From positions 1,798,001 to 1,862,000 of the forward strand of contig NZ_AP029048.1 in assembly GCF_040371545.1 (NCBI RefSeq): 64,000 nt of DNA. Direction: 5' to 3'. The position numbers and the translations under genes are program-made. Below are positions 50,408 to 59,480 of the stretch, piece after piece. The DNA comes from Synechococcus sp. M16CYN (lineage in GTDB: Bacteria; Cyanobacteriota; Cyanobacteriia; PCC-6307; Cyanobiaceae). Numbering within the stretch: position 1 is the stretch's first letter; the number at the start of each line of letters is the position of its first letter. A model generated the notes under the pieces. The model saw only the letters and a program-made list of their open reading frames with translations, was not told the DNA's origin and made no database searches.

Positions 50408-51088
50408 ATGGTGGCTAATGTTGCAGCCCTAGCCTTGATCCCCGCGCGCGGAGGATCCAAGGGCATCCCTGCAAAAAATCTTCAAAAGGTCGGCGGCATC
50501 TCTTTGGTGGCACGCTGCATTCACGCTGCTCAGGCTAGTGATCGCGTTACCCGTATTGTCGTAAGCACTGATGATCAAGATATAGCAGCGGTCTCCCAAG
50601 CGACTGGTGTTGACTTCATAAAGCGTCCGGAGAACATTGCTGATGACCTAGCTAGCTCTGAGTCAGTTTTATTGCATGCTCTTGAAGAGCTGGTGCAGTA
50701 TGGTCCTTTAGAAGCTAATCTGGTTTTACTGCAATGCACTTCGCCCTTTACCACGGGAAAACAAATTGACAAGGTCTTGACAGCCCTTGATCAATCAGAA
50801 TTCAACAGTAGTTTTGCTGTTGCCCCCTGGCACGGTTTCCTATGGCGAGTGAACGGAGAAGGGATCAATCACGATCCAGGCGTGATACGCCAGCGTCGTC
50901 AAGATTTGGAGCCAAGCTATATCGAAACTGGTGCAATTTACGCGATGCGGACTACAAACTTTCGTGCTACTGGAAGACGGTTCTGCCCTCCTTGGAAACC
51001 TGTAGTAATTCCGGATATGAGCCCAGAAATCGATACCCCAGAAGATCTAGCCCTTTGTCAAAGTCTTGCTTTTTGTTTGTACAGCTAA
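50408..51088 (+). CDS. neuA: CMP-nonulosonate synthetase (NeuA-like cytidylyltransferase)
   Basis: The enzyme activates a nine-carbon acid sugar with CTP. The start ATG 50408 (MVANVAALALIPARGGSKG) gives 226 residues; the longer upstream frame is antisense to kpsC. Motifs are LIPARGGSKGIPAKNL (CTP loop), VVSTDDQDIAAV, KRPENIADDLASSESV and the C-terminal IDTPEDLALCQ. The GGSKGIP form separates it from the Kdo enzyme KdsB. Whether the sugar is sialic, legionaminic or pseudaminic acid cannot be told. It leads a six-gene rightward unit. Confidence 0.88.
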   Translation: MVANVAALALIPARGGSKGIPAKNLQKVGGISLVARCIHAAQASDRVTRIVVSTDDQDIAAVSQATGVDFIKRPENIADDLASSESVLLHALEELVQYGPLEANLVLLQCTSPFTTGKQIDKVLTALDQSEFNSSFAVAPWHGFLWRVNGEGINHDPGVIRQRRQDLEPSYIETGAIYAMRTTNFRATGRRFCPPWKPVVIPDMSPEIDTPEDLALCQSLAFCLYS

Positions 51089-51108
51089 CTTTGCAAGGTT
51101 CATAACCA

Positions 51109-52419
51109 ATGTCAGTGGCGTCGCTTATCTCTGAACGCCTCACAGGTCGCAAAGTAGTGGCAGTCGCCTGCTTCGATTCATTCGGAAAGCTGGCAATGAC
51201 CCTTCTGGCTGCCTGTCGTAAAGAAGGAGCAGAAACCACCCTGCATCTTCTGGAGCTCAACAACCGTTCTCTTTCAAAGCGACAGCGGCTAGAGATTCAA
51301 AATATCGATCTGCATACACCAATTGAGAAGCAGAGCTGGCGCGATCTCCGCAGTCTTTGCAGCCCAATGGCTGGGACTGTAGATGCTCTGATCCTTAGCT
51401 TGGACGGCAAACGCAGTCGTGAGGCTTTGCTTCAACTGCAAAACACTTGGGGAATTAACGAAAAGAGGCCACAACTGATTAGTGCTTATCCCGGTATTCT
51501 TTTTCGTTTCGCCCTGGAGGGGATGCTTGATCGTTCCGGTGCTGATTTATTATGCCTTAATAGCAATCGAGATCTCGCTATCTATGAAAAAGGATGTAAA
51601 GCGTTAGGATTGAGTAGTAGTAATGCTGTAGTAACTGGCCTCCCCATTCTTTGGCGAATACAGCCAAGAATGAAGTTTCCTGATCATCCATCAATCGTAT
51701 TTTTTGAACAACCATCAATTCCTGTTCATCCTCTGCAGCGTCGTTTTCTCTGTGAACAACTCCGCGGTTTGGCAACTGCTTGGCCGGAGCATCAGGTGAT
51801 CTTCAAACCGCGAACTTCCAGTATTGAAAGCACCCTACATCGCAAACATGGCGAGATGACCGGTGTCATTCACAACATCTCGCGTAAACAAACTAACCTG
51901 AAATCTAGCTTTAAACCAGTCACACAGCTTTTGCGTAAATGTGGCTGCGCTATCACCGTCTCCTCCACTGCAGCATTGGAGTCTATGGTCCAGGGAATTA
52001 GTACTCGCATCGTGGGAGACTTAGGCATAACTGAAACTTTGGGAAACCATTTTTTTGCTGATTCGGGCACCATCGCTAATTTCGCAGCGATTCGAAGCAA
52101 CCCTTTTCAAGTACTGCACGACGAAACTTGGCTACATGAGCAGGGATTTGTGCCTGATGGTGAAAACCGATTCATCAATGCACTTCTTGAACGCTTTAAA
52201 ACAGTTCCTCCACCGCTTATAAAAGATGGAGTTGGCCCTAGCAGCTGGGGGAGTACTGCCTGGCAACGCACCGCGCTCGCGCATGGGGGCCGAAAGATGC
52301 TCAGCAGCGGTGGAGCCTGCTCAAGCCAGCGTAAACGATACTACGCACGTCGAATTTTGCGTACCATACGCGACAGTGTTGTTGGATTCGGTTGGCTGTT
52401 GAGACTCCTACAGGGATAG
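51109..52419 (+). CDS. Candidate GT-B glycosyltransferase (DUF6716-like), copy 1
   Basis: The product has 436 residues with no membrane segment. The C-terminal half shows IFKPRTSS, then CAITVSSTAALESM...RIVGDLGI, the same layout (basic phosphate-binding motif, SS motif, D-x-G-I) seen in its two downstream neighbours and, more loosely, in KpsC/KpsS and bacterial polysialyltransferases. Lying between a CMP-sugar synthetase and a NeuB-type synthase, it is a good candidate for a nonulosonate transferase. The family name is from memory. Confidence 0.62.
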   Translation: MSVASLISERLTGRKVVAVACFDSFGKLAMTLLAACRKEGAETTLHLLELNNRSLSKRQRLEIQNIDLHTPIEKQSWRDLRSLCSPMAGTVDALILSLDGKRSREALLQLQNTWGINEKRPQLISAYPGILFRFALEGMLDRSGADLLCLNSNRDLAIYEKGCKALGLSSSNAVVTGLPILWRIQPRMKFPDHPSIVFFEQPSIPVHPLQRRFLCEQLRGLATAWPEHQVIFKPRTSSIESTLHRKHGEMTGVIHNISRKQTNLKSSFKPVTQLLRKCGCAITVSSTAALESMVQGISTRIVGDLGITETLGNHFFADSGTIANFAAIRSNPFQVLHDETWLHEQGFVPDGENRFINALLERFKTVPPPLIKDGVGPSSWGSTAWQRTALAHGGRKMLSSGGACSSQRKRYYARRILRTIRDSVVGFGWLLRLLQG

Positions 52420-53439
52420 ATGACTATAGTTTTGGCTTGCGATGGTGTGCTGGAGCAATATAGTTGCCATAGATTCGCCGATGACTGGCGCCGTCAAGGA
52501 CGGCGGTGCCTTGTGGTGGGTCCACAGTTGCTTGGGCATCAGCCACTTCCTTGCAGGAATTGCGATGTAACACTTCGCCCTACTGAACTCCTTGGGAGCA
52601 CTGTGTTGGAACAAGCTAGTGCCATTGGTCTTTTCTTGCATAATCCCGACGAAATCGAAGCCATCGCAAACGGTTACAAAAACTATCGCAAAAGCCAAGG
52701 ACTTAAATCTGTACCTGTGTTCAGCGGCCCGCTCATACCTCTCATGGGAGATGGTCTGGTCGACGCGTTTCTTAAGCGATTCAGTTGCGACCTAATAATC
52801 GTCAGTGGCAATCAACAAATCGCTCAGCTCAGATCCATAACCACCCATTGGCCGACCAACTGGCGAATTCCGAAAATTTTGGCCACTGGTTTCTGGTTTC
52901 CGAGAGAAGCATCCGCTTCTCAGGCCAACCAACCCTTACTCGTAGCATTGATTCAGGACAATATTCCGACGTATTTGGGAGCCAAGCAGCGGTTGCTTCA
53001 GCTGCTGGAACGTTGGGCTACTGACCAACCTGGCTGGACAGTGGTTCTGCAAAGGGATCAATCTTGGGCAGTAGACGAAACCATTGCTTCCAATAAAGGA
53101 AACAGCCCCGTAAATATAATAGAGGCAGCCCCGGAACAAATGCTGAGACTGCTTGGTCGTTGCACTGCTTGTCTTTCGGTGAGTTCTCCGTGGAGTTTGG
53201 TCGCAATGATGTGGAGACGGATTCCACTTGTCATAGGGGATTACGGGATCCAGGCCGAACAACAAACTACTAACTTCTTTGGCTGCGGAACTATGCATCG
53301 TCTCCGCGACATAAAAGGACTCAATGCGGTGCACAATCTCCCCTTGGTCAATGAAGGCTGGCTAGATAACATGGGAGGAGCTATTAAAGACGGCAGCAAT
53401 CGACTGCTCGCACTTCTTGATACTTGGAAGAATAAATAG
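52420..53439 (+). CDS. Candidate GT-B glycosyltransferase (DUF6716-like), copy 2
   Basis: The product has 339 residues and begins directly after the stop of the previous gene. It has lost the KPR motif (the matching stretch reads VVLQRDQSW) but keeps CLSVSSPWSLVAMM...LVIGDYGI near residues 248-274. It is about 100 residues shorter than its neighbours. It is either a divergent transferase with another donor or a subunit. No membrane segment is present. Confidence 0.55.
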   Translation: MTIVLACDGVLEQYSCHRFADDWRRQGRRCLVVGPQLLGHQPLPCRNCDVTLRPTELLGSTVLEQASAIGLFLHNPDEIEAIANGYKNYRKSQGLKSVPVFSGPLIPLMGDGLVDAFLKRFSCDLIIVSGNQQIAQLRSITTHWPTNWRIPKILATGFWFPREASASQANQPLLVALIQDNIPTYLGAKQRLLQLLERWATDQPGWTVVLQRDQSWAVDETIASNKGNSPVNIIEAAPEQMLRLLGRCTACLSVSSPWSLVAMMWRRIPLVIGDYGIQAEQQTTNFFGCGTMHRLRDIKGLNAVHNLPLVNEGWLDNMGGAIKDGSNRLLALLDTWKNK

Positions 53440-53447
53440 ATAGTCAC

Positions 53448-54749
53448 ATGACACGCCCACTGCGACTTCTCCTTATCGGTGACAGCGACAGTCAGCTTCT
53501 GGTTTGTGAAGCACTCTGTCAATGCCCCACCGATAGATCGGTTCACTTCACTATCAATGTCATTCCGAGAGATGGGACACCATGTGAAATTATGCAGCGC
53601 ATGAACAGCCTAGGAGCTCTCTGGCACCAGAGCCTTGCTCAGCTACTGAATAACCCTCAACTACTTCACTTCGACGCTGTTGGAGTTTTCTTGACAGGTA
53701 GCAAATTGAGCGACACCCGACTCGCTTTAGAATATTACCCCAAACGCCCCAAGCTTTTTTGTGGATTCAATGGCGTGGTGCTGGAGCATTTCATAGAGGG
53801 CATCAGCTGGAGATTGGGGTATGACCTAATTTGTCTCGGTGGCCCGCGTGACCGCGACGCATTAAATCGGTTGATTTCACAAACCCCGTACGCTGATCAA
53901 CGAATCGTGCTGACTGGATTGCAGCGTAATAGAAAGGTCAGTGGCTTACAAAATCCAGAACAACGACCCAAGCGACTGATTTTTGCTGAGCAGGTCATAA
54001 TACCAGCGAAAGCCAGGGATCGAGCTGAAATGATCCAGATCCTGGCAGATTTAGCCTCTCGCTCGCCTAACTGGGACATCTTGATTAAGCCACGAGTTGT
54101 CCCTGGGGATACCACGTTCCATGACGCAAACACTCACATCAGTACGACCTTGCACCAAACCTTGGGTGTCTCCCCGGTCAATCTCAAGCTTGACTACCGT
54201 CCGCTACCTGAATTGTTGAGTAGAGCACAGCTGATGGCAACAATTTCTTCTACGGCATTTTTTGATGCTTTGGATTATGGATGTCGACCGTTGGCCATGA
54301 ACGATCTAGGCCTCCAAGCGAGCCACGGCAGCTATATCTTTGCTGGAAGTGGCGTTTGGCGCTCCCTAAGCCAAGTCTGTGATCTTGATACACTTAGTCA
54401 AGAGCTTCCAACTCCAAATCCCCGGTGGCTTGAATGGATGGGCTACAGCGAGCGCTTCAGCCCAGATAATCTGTTCGAGGCTCTTGCCGTACTACAGCCA
54501 GCAACATACGCTCCCGTGAGTCAATGGGGATACACTACGAACACTCGATCCAGCTTTAATCAGCTGAGAGTCGGTGCAGAGTCTGCGATCAGCGTAGCCG
54601 ATTGGCAAGGAGCAGAAGAATTATTAAGCCAGGCTTCCCAGATGAGGCCGCAGCATCGGGGGGTGGCTCGACGTCTAGCAGCAGTGTCATGCCGAAACCC
54701 TTGGCTGCGTCGGGTCAAATCCCTCCTGTCCTATCGAAATCTGGGATAG
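53448..54749 (+). CDS. Candidate GT-B glycosyltransferase (DUF6716-like), copy 3
   Basis: The product has 433 residues. Shared features with copy 1 are the N-terminal GDSDSQLLVCEAL Rossmann-like start, LIKPRVVPGDTTFH (basic motif, about 209-222) and MATISSTAFFDALDYG...MNDLGL (about 263-287). The last 60 residues add an Ala/Gln-rich helical pair ending in a basic tail. It probably has a role in chain assembly alongside copy 1. It lies 43 bp before the NeuB fusion gene. Confidence 0.58.
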   Translation: MTRPLRLLLIGDSDSQLLVCEALCQCPTDRSVHFTINVIPRDGTPCEIMQRMNSLGALWHQSLAQLLNNPQLLHFDAVGVFLTGSKLSDTRLALEYYPKRPKLFCGFNGVVLEHFIEGISWRLGYDLICLGGPRDRDALNRLISQTPYADQRIVLTGLQRNRKVSGLQNPEQRPKRLIFAEQVIIPAKARDRAEMIQILADLASRSPNWDILIKPRVVPGDTTFHDANTHISTTLHQTLGVSPVNLKLDYRPLPELLSRAQLMATISSTAFFDALDYGCRPLAMNDLGLQASHGSYIFAGSGVWRSLSQVCDLDTLSQELPTPNPRWLEWMGYSERFSPDNLFEALAVLQPATYAPVSQWGYTTNTRSSFNQLRVGAESAISVADWQGAEELLSQASQMRPQHRGVARRLAAVSCRNPWLRRVKSLLSYRNLG

Positions 54750-54791
54750 TGTCAATCTCAGATTAAATATGAAAAAGACGAAGCGAATACG

Positions 54792-57080
54792 GTGCAAAGC
54801 ATCCTCATCGAACGCAATTTCACTCGGTTCGTTATCTTTGCGGAGGACAATATTCTTTCAGCGCTGGGCAAAATCACTGCCAATCAATCACGGCTGATCT
54901 TCATAGTTTCTGAGAGTGGAGTGCTCCAAGGAGTTCTCACTGATGGAGACTTTCGCCGGTGGATCGCAACATGTGGAGAAATTGATCTCAATCGTCCGGT
55001 TACCGCGGCAATGAACCCGAGCTGTCGCTCGGCCCTTGAAGGCACCCCAGTGGCAGATTTAGCCATGATGCTCAATTCTAAAATCATTGCCTTACCACTG
55101 CTCGACAACCATGGCCGCATTGTGGCAGTGGTACGACTAAGCACCAGAGCACTTCAATTGGGACGACACCTAATTGGAGATGAACATCCAAGTTTCATTA
55201 TTGCAGAAATCGGTAACAACCATAATGGAAATATCGATTTCGCATTTCAACTCATCGATGCTGCCCACGCTGCTGGAGCTGACTGCGCCAAATTCCAAAT
55301 GCGTGATATGGGGCGTCTTTATAGCAATTCACATAAAAGCAGTGACATGACATCTGACCTTGGAACACAGTACACCCTCCATCTTCTTGAGCGCTTCCAA
55401 CTGACAGACGACGAACTATTCCGATGCTTTGACTACACAGCAAGCAAAGGATTAGTACCCCTTTGCACTCCGTGGGATGACATAAGCCTGAACAAACTGG
55501 AATATTGGGGAATGGAAGGATTTAAGGTTGCTTCCGCTGATTTTACCAATCATTCTCTAATTACCAAGATCTCTGCAACAGGGAAGCCGTTAATCTGTTC
55601 CACTGGAATGGCATCAGAGCTAGAGATATGTTCTGGCATTCGTCATTTACAAGAAGCGGGGTGTAACTACGTTTTGTTACACTGCAATTCCACTTACCCT
55701 ACACCATTCAAAGATGTAAATCTTCGCTATCTCGAGCGATTGCGAGAGCTAGCCAATGCACCTGTAGGTTACTCTGGCCACGAACGGGGAATTGAAATCC
55801 CAATCGCTGCTGTAGCACTTGGAGCAGTTGTTATTGAAAAGCACATTACTCTCAATCGAGGTATGGAAGGCAATGATCATAAGGTTAGTCTTCTCCGGGA
55901 TGAATTTGCCCAAATGATTCTTGGCATTCGTAGGGTAGAAGAATCGATGGGACAGGGTGGCAAGCGCAGTATTAGTCAGGGGGAAATGATAAATCGCGAG
56001 ATACTTGCCAAAAGTCTTGTAGCCTCTCGTGACATTGCTATCGGAACAACAATCACGCATGCTATGGTCGAGATCCGAAGCCCAGGCCAAGGACTTCAAC
56101 CAAACCGAATCAATGAACTAATTGGTAAGCAGCTATCAGTAAACAAAAACAAAGGTGATACATTTTTCCCTTCAGATTTAAAAACCCAGTCAACAAGGAG
56201 AAGGCACTTCAATTTTTCTCAATGCTTTGGGTTGCCTGTGCGATATCATGACATTAATTTATTTTCTGAAGCAAGTAATCTAGATTTTGTTGAAATTCAT
56301 CTTAGTTATAAGGACTTAGAAGTTGATCTTAATACAGTTCTTCCTAAAAAACAGTCTGTTGGTCTTGTTATTCATGCGCCAGAATTATTTGCAGGTGATC
56401 ATACGCTTGATCTTTCAACAGAAAATGATGATTATCGCCAGCACTCAATTCAAGAGTTACAACGAGTTGTTGATATTTCAAGAGATCTCCGTACCCGCTT
56501 TGAATGCTCAGAATCCGTCTTGCTAGTCACTAATGTTGGAGGATTCTCAGATCATCATCATCTAGAGCGCCAGGAAAGACAACCATTAAAAGAGCACTTA
56601 ATCAAAAGTTTACAAAAAATAGTAACAGGTAATGAAGTTGAAATTATTCCACAAACAATGCCGCCATTTCCATGGCATTTTGGCGGACAAAGATATCATA
56701 ATTTATTTGTAGATGTAGATTTTATTGAGGATTTTAATAAAGAGACGAAAATGCGTGTGTGTCTTGATGTTTCACACTCTAAGCTAGCTTGCAATCATCT
56801 TCATGCATCATTCAGCGAATTTCTAAAGAGAGTCCTTCCTTTTACTGCGCATTTACATCTTGCTGATGCACAAGGTGTTGATAGTGAAGGTCTGCAAATT
56901 AAAGATGGAGAGATTGATTGGAACGAACTTTTTGACCTAATAAAATTATATGCTCCGGAGGCGTCGTTTATCCCAGAAATTTGGCAGGGTCATAAAAATC
57001 GAGGAGAGGGAGCATGGATTGCCTTAGAAAGACTTGAGTTTTACTCTTTATTAAAAGAAAATAAAATCAGAACTGCGTGA
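54792..57080 (+). CDS. Fusion: CBS pair - NeuB synthase - SAF - TIM-barrel isomerase-like domain
   Basis: This 762-residue protein combines four parts. Residues 10-120 form a CBS pair (GVLTDGDFRRWI). Residues 133-385 form a NeuB-type nonulosonate synthase with IAEIGNNHNGN, LCTPWD, STGMASELE, HCNSTYPTP, GYSGHERG and IEKHITLNR. Residues 400-460 form the SAF antifreeze-like domain. Residues about 470-755 resemble AP-endonuclease-2/xylose isomerase TIM barrels (GLVIHAPELF, VCLDVSHSKLAC, LHLADAQG, FIPEIWQG). NeuB condenses PEP with an amino hexose. GC content drops sharply near 56190, at the SAF/TIM junction. The start is GTG 54792. Confidence 0.87.
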   Translation: MQSILIERNFTRFVIFAEDNILSALGKITANQSRLIFIVSESGVLQGVLTDGDFRRWIATCGEIDLNRPVTAAMNPSCRSALEGTPVADLAMMLNSKIIALPLLDNHGRIVAVVRLSTRALQLGRHLIGDEHPSFIIAEIGNNHNGNIDFAFQLIDAAHAAGADCAKFQMRDMGRLYSNSHKSSDMTSDLGTQYTLHLLERFQLTDDELFRCFDYTASKGLVPLCTPWDDISLNKLEYWGMEGFKVASADFTNHSLITKISATGKPLICSTGMASELEICSGIRHLQEAGCNYVLLHCNSTYPTPFKDVNLRYLERLRELANAPVGYSGHERGIEIPIAAVALGAVVIEKHITLNRGMEGNDHKVSLLRDEFAQMILGIRRVEESMGQGGKRSISQGEMINREILAKSLVASRDIAIGTTITHAMVEIRSPGQGLQPNRINELIGKQLSVNKNKGDTFFPSDLKTQSTRRRHFNFSQCFGLPVRYHDINLFSEASNLDFVEIHLSYKDLEVDLNTVLPKKQSVGLVIHAPELFAGDHTLDLSTENDDYRQHSIQELQRVVDISRDLRTRFECSESVLLVTNVGGFSDHHHLERQERQPLKEHLIKSLQKIVTGNEVEIIPQTMPPFPWHFGGQRYHNLFVDVDFIEDFNKETKMRVCLDVSHSKLACNHLHASFSEFLKRVLPFTAHLHLADAQGVDSEGLQIKDGEIDWNELFDLIKLYAPEASFIPEIWQGHKNRGEGAWIALERLEFYSLLKENKIRTA

Positions 57081-57991
57081 GTAAGATTAAACCTAAGCAA
57101 ATTATTTTACATTGCGGTTTACACAAAACTGGTAGTACATACTTACAAGAAAATTTAAAAAGCAATTATTCAGTACTTCTAGATCAAGGTATAATGTATT
57201 TAGGACCAAATACCATCAAGAAACAGTGCAAAGAGTTATGGAGATATTTACAATGCGGTAAAAATTCTCAAGAACCTAGACAAGAACTTTGCAAACAGAC
57301 ATTAAATATATTGATACAACATGCAAGAAAAAAACCATATAATATTCACACAATCCTTATTTCTTTTGAAGCAATTTTTGGGACATTAAGGGCTGGATTA
57401 GTTAAAATAAATGCTCGTCGAATTTACAATAATGAAAATCAACTTGGACTCTATCGATATAGTAAAAGACGTGTTAAACGGCTGATGAATGGCTTAGAAT
57501 TTACATTATCTACAAAAGATATTCACTGGGTGATTTTATTTGCTACAAGACAACATGATGAATTCGTAAGATCATGCTATATACAGCTTATTAAAGAGGG
57601 ATATGAGATTCCAAGCATTACTATTGAGCAATTTAAACAAATATCTAACTTTTCGTATGCTGACCCAAATGAGCTAACAAAAAATTTAAATCCATTAAAA
57701 GAACTTCGAAAAGTTGATATACGTTCTTTTAGCTATGACGATAATATCAATAAGTCACATCCATCAACTTACTTAAATAACTTTATTAAACTTGCTCTAC
57801 CTAATCATGCTGAAGCTATTCAATCAATACTAAGAAATCAAAGAAGATTTGCTAATTTAAATAGAAATATTAATCCTAGTCTTAACAATCGAGGACTAGA
57901 AATAGCTACTCAAGCAAGACCTATATTCACGAAATATGAGTGGAAGTTATTTCGAAAATTTTTAGAGAAAAATTTCTCAAATAATAATTAA
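57077..57991 (+). CDS. Sulfotransferase-like protein 1 of the capsule locus
   Basis: The start GTG 57077 overlaps the stop of the NeuB fusion by 4 bases. The N-terminal IILHCGLHKTGSTYLQENL (about 8-26) is a PAPS 5'-phosphosulfate loop, and VILFATRQHDEFVRSCY (about 153-169) fits the 3'-phosphate (R...S) motif. It has 304 residues and is strongly AT-rich. It resembles the gene at 6685 in its first 25 residues. It likely sulfates the polysaccharide or its precursor. Confidence 0.72.
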   Translation: MSKIKPKQIILHCGLHKTGSTYLQENLKSNYSVLLDQGIMYLGPNTIKKQCKELWRYLQCGKNSQEPRQELCKQTLNILIQHARKKPYNIHTILISFEAIFGTLRAGLVKINARRIYNNENQLGLYRYSKRRVKRLMNGLEFTLSTKDIHWVILFATRQHDEFVRSCYIQLIKEGYEIPSITIEQFKQISNFSYADPNELTKNLNPLKELRKVDIRSFSYDDNINKSHPSTYLNNFIKLALPNHAEAIQSILRNQRRFANLNRNINPSLNNRGLEIATQARPIFTKYEWKLFRKFLEKNFSNNN

Positions 57992-57994
57992 CAC

Positions 57995-58771
57995 ATGATA
58001 AAGTCTCGTCATTTCATTCGTATAAAGCATTATAAATTGCTTTATGGTAGAGTACCTAAAGCAGCTAATTCATCAATTAAAGCAGCTTTATGTCATCTAC
58101 TCAGCCAACGTCCTCATAAAGGTATAAAGACAACCGCAGATAAATTCTGGCAACATGCAACTAATAATGAAACCGAACTAATTACGATACAGGAAGCTTG
58201 TAAGTATCGACTTAATCATTTTAGTTTTAGTTTTGTTCGTAACCCTTTCGACCGTTTAATCGCAGCCTACAATAATAAAGTACTTGAAATTAAAGAGCCT
58301 CCATTACCAATGAAGAATATGAAAATTTATCATGGGATGTCTTTTGAATCTTTTCTAGACGTGTTAACTAATACACCAGTGAATCAATATGATGTACACC
58401 TACTACCTCAAAGCAATTTATTATGTACTAAAAAACGAATAATACCAGAATTTATTGGTAGATTTGAACAAATTAATGAGCATTGGAGTTTGCTCAGAAA
58501 AATTTTATCATATCAAGGCATTAACGTTATTGAATCTCTTCCTCGAAAGAATGTGCGTCGCAATCAATATAGTGATCTTAGTAGATATTTTCATAGCGAT
58601 ACTTTGATTGATAAGGCTCTTCAAATTTATAATGATGATATCATATTATTTTATAAAGACATAAATATTGACAATTTAATTGATAACACACCGCTACCAA
58701 AAATTATGCCTTTTCAATCTCGATCACTACAATTATTAAACTGGTTAAAGTATAATAATGTCTGCTGTTAA
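57995..58771 (+). CDS. Sulfotransferase family 2-like protein
   Basis: The product has 258 residues, starting 4 bases after the previous stop. Both cofactor motifs are visible: GRVPKAANSSIKAAL (about 16-30; 5'-PSB) and SFVRNPFDRLIAAYNN (about 77-92; 3'-PB). This is the pattern of carbohydrate sulfotransferases of the Sulfotransfer_2 (HNK-1/chondroitin) group. It is AT-rich like gene 57077. It ends the rightward operon and suggests sulfated sugar residues on the capsule. Confidence 0.8.
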   Translation: MIKSRHFIRIKHYKLLYGRVPKAANSSIKAALCHLLSQRPHKGIKTTADKFWQHATNNETELITIQEACKYRLNHFSFSFVRNPFDRLIAAYNNKVLEIKEPPLPMKNMKIYHGMSFESFLDVLTNTPVNQYDVHLLPQSNLLCTKKRIIPEFIGRFEQINEHWSLLRKILSYQGINVIESLPRKNVRRNQYSDLSRYFHSDTLIDKALQIYNDDIILFYKDINIDNLIDNTPLPKIMPFQSRSLQLLNWLKYNNVCC

Positions 58772-59102
58772 CTATAACGTTTAGTTCAAGAATTAAGATT
58801 ATTATTAAGTAATTCAAGATACTTTAACCGTTTATTATGACTCAACCCCAATATTCACTGCGATATATTTAGATTAATTACTTTATTCTATTATAACTAG
58901 CATCATAGAACCTATAACAACTGCGCTATCTACAGTTTCTATCAAGCACCTAGAAACTTAGATTACTTATCCTATGAAATGGAAGTGTTTGGCCACCGCC
59001 ATACGACTAACTAGTCATTTTTAGCTGAAGCAAGCATTTAGCCCTAGACAAATAATACTAACGTATTAGCCAAGATAGACCGATCTGAGTAATACTGTGA
59101 CA

Positions 59103-59136
59103 AAGAAGCCGTCTCCCTCAAATAGAGGAGACGGCC
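59103..59136 (-). terminator. Leftward terminator-like hairpin in the gene desert
   Basis: Read on the minus strand, GCCGTCTCC pairs perfectly with GGAGACGGC (9 bp, about a 10-base loop) and is followed by TTCTTT. A strong GC stem in such AT-rich surroundings implies a transcript coming from the moderate-GC stretch at 59140-59480. No intact gene is visible there. Confidence 0.6.
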
Positions 59137-59139
59137 CAA

Positions 59140-59480
59140 TTGCCTGATTTGTCTATGTCGCCGATTAGTCTGTTTAATGCAGCCAAACCTGTGAAGCCCG
59201 AGGCTATTCGAGCAAAAGCTGGCTATAGAAAACGAAAGAAGTGACCGACCGACGGCAGACCTTGGGGTCAGGTGTGAAACCTTCCTCTCCCACAAGGGCA
59301 CCTGCAGCGACGTAGGGGAGAAGCGATTGGATTGACGCGCACTTAATGTCGCACCAAACGCGAGCTCACGGTTGAACTGAAAGCTGGAGCAGGGGCCGAA
59401 CAGCTCAGGCTACTTCTAATAATTGCTCAGGTGGAGTTTCGGCTATCACAAGCACCTCCTATCTCTATAGGCTTTATTCT
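59140..59480 (-). other. Moderate-GC island upstream of a terminator; ncRNA or decayed gene
   Basis: Composition is clearly higher in GC than the flanks. On the minus strand a 42-codon open stretch encodes LLPYVAAGALVGEEGFTPD but has no start and ends at about 59205. On the plus strand short open stretches also read protein-like (AAKPVKPEAIRAKAGYRKRKK, ending near 59244). Neither is convincing as a gene. It does not match the hallmark sequences of RNase P RNA or tmRNA that I know. A structural RNA or a decayed gene are both possible. Confidence 0.35.

Noticed and set aside
59044-59301. 85-codon minus-strand ORF
   Set aside because: It reads through a strong hairpin with a T-rich tail and has no protein-like pattern.
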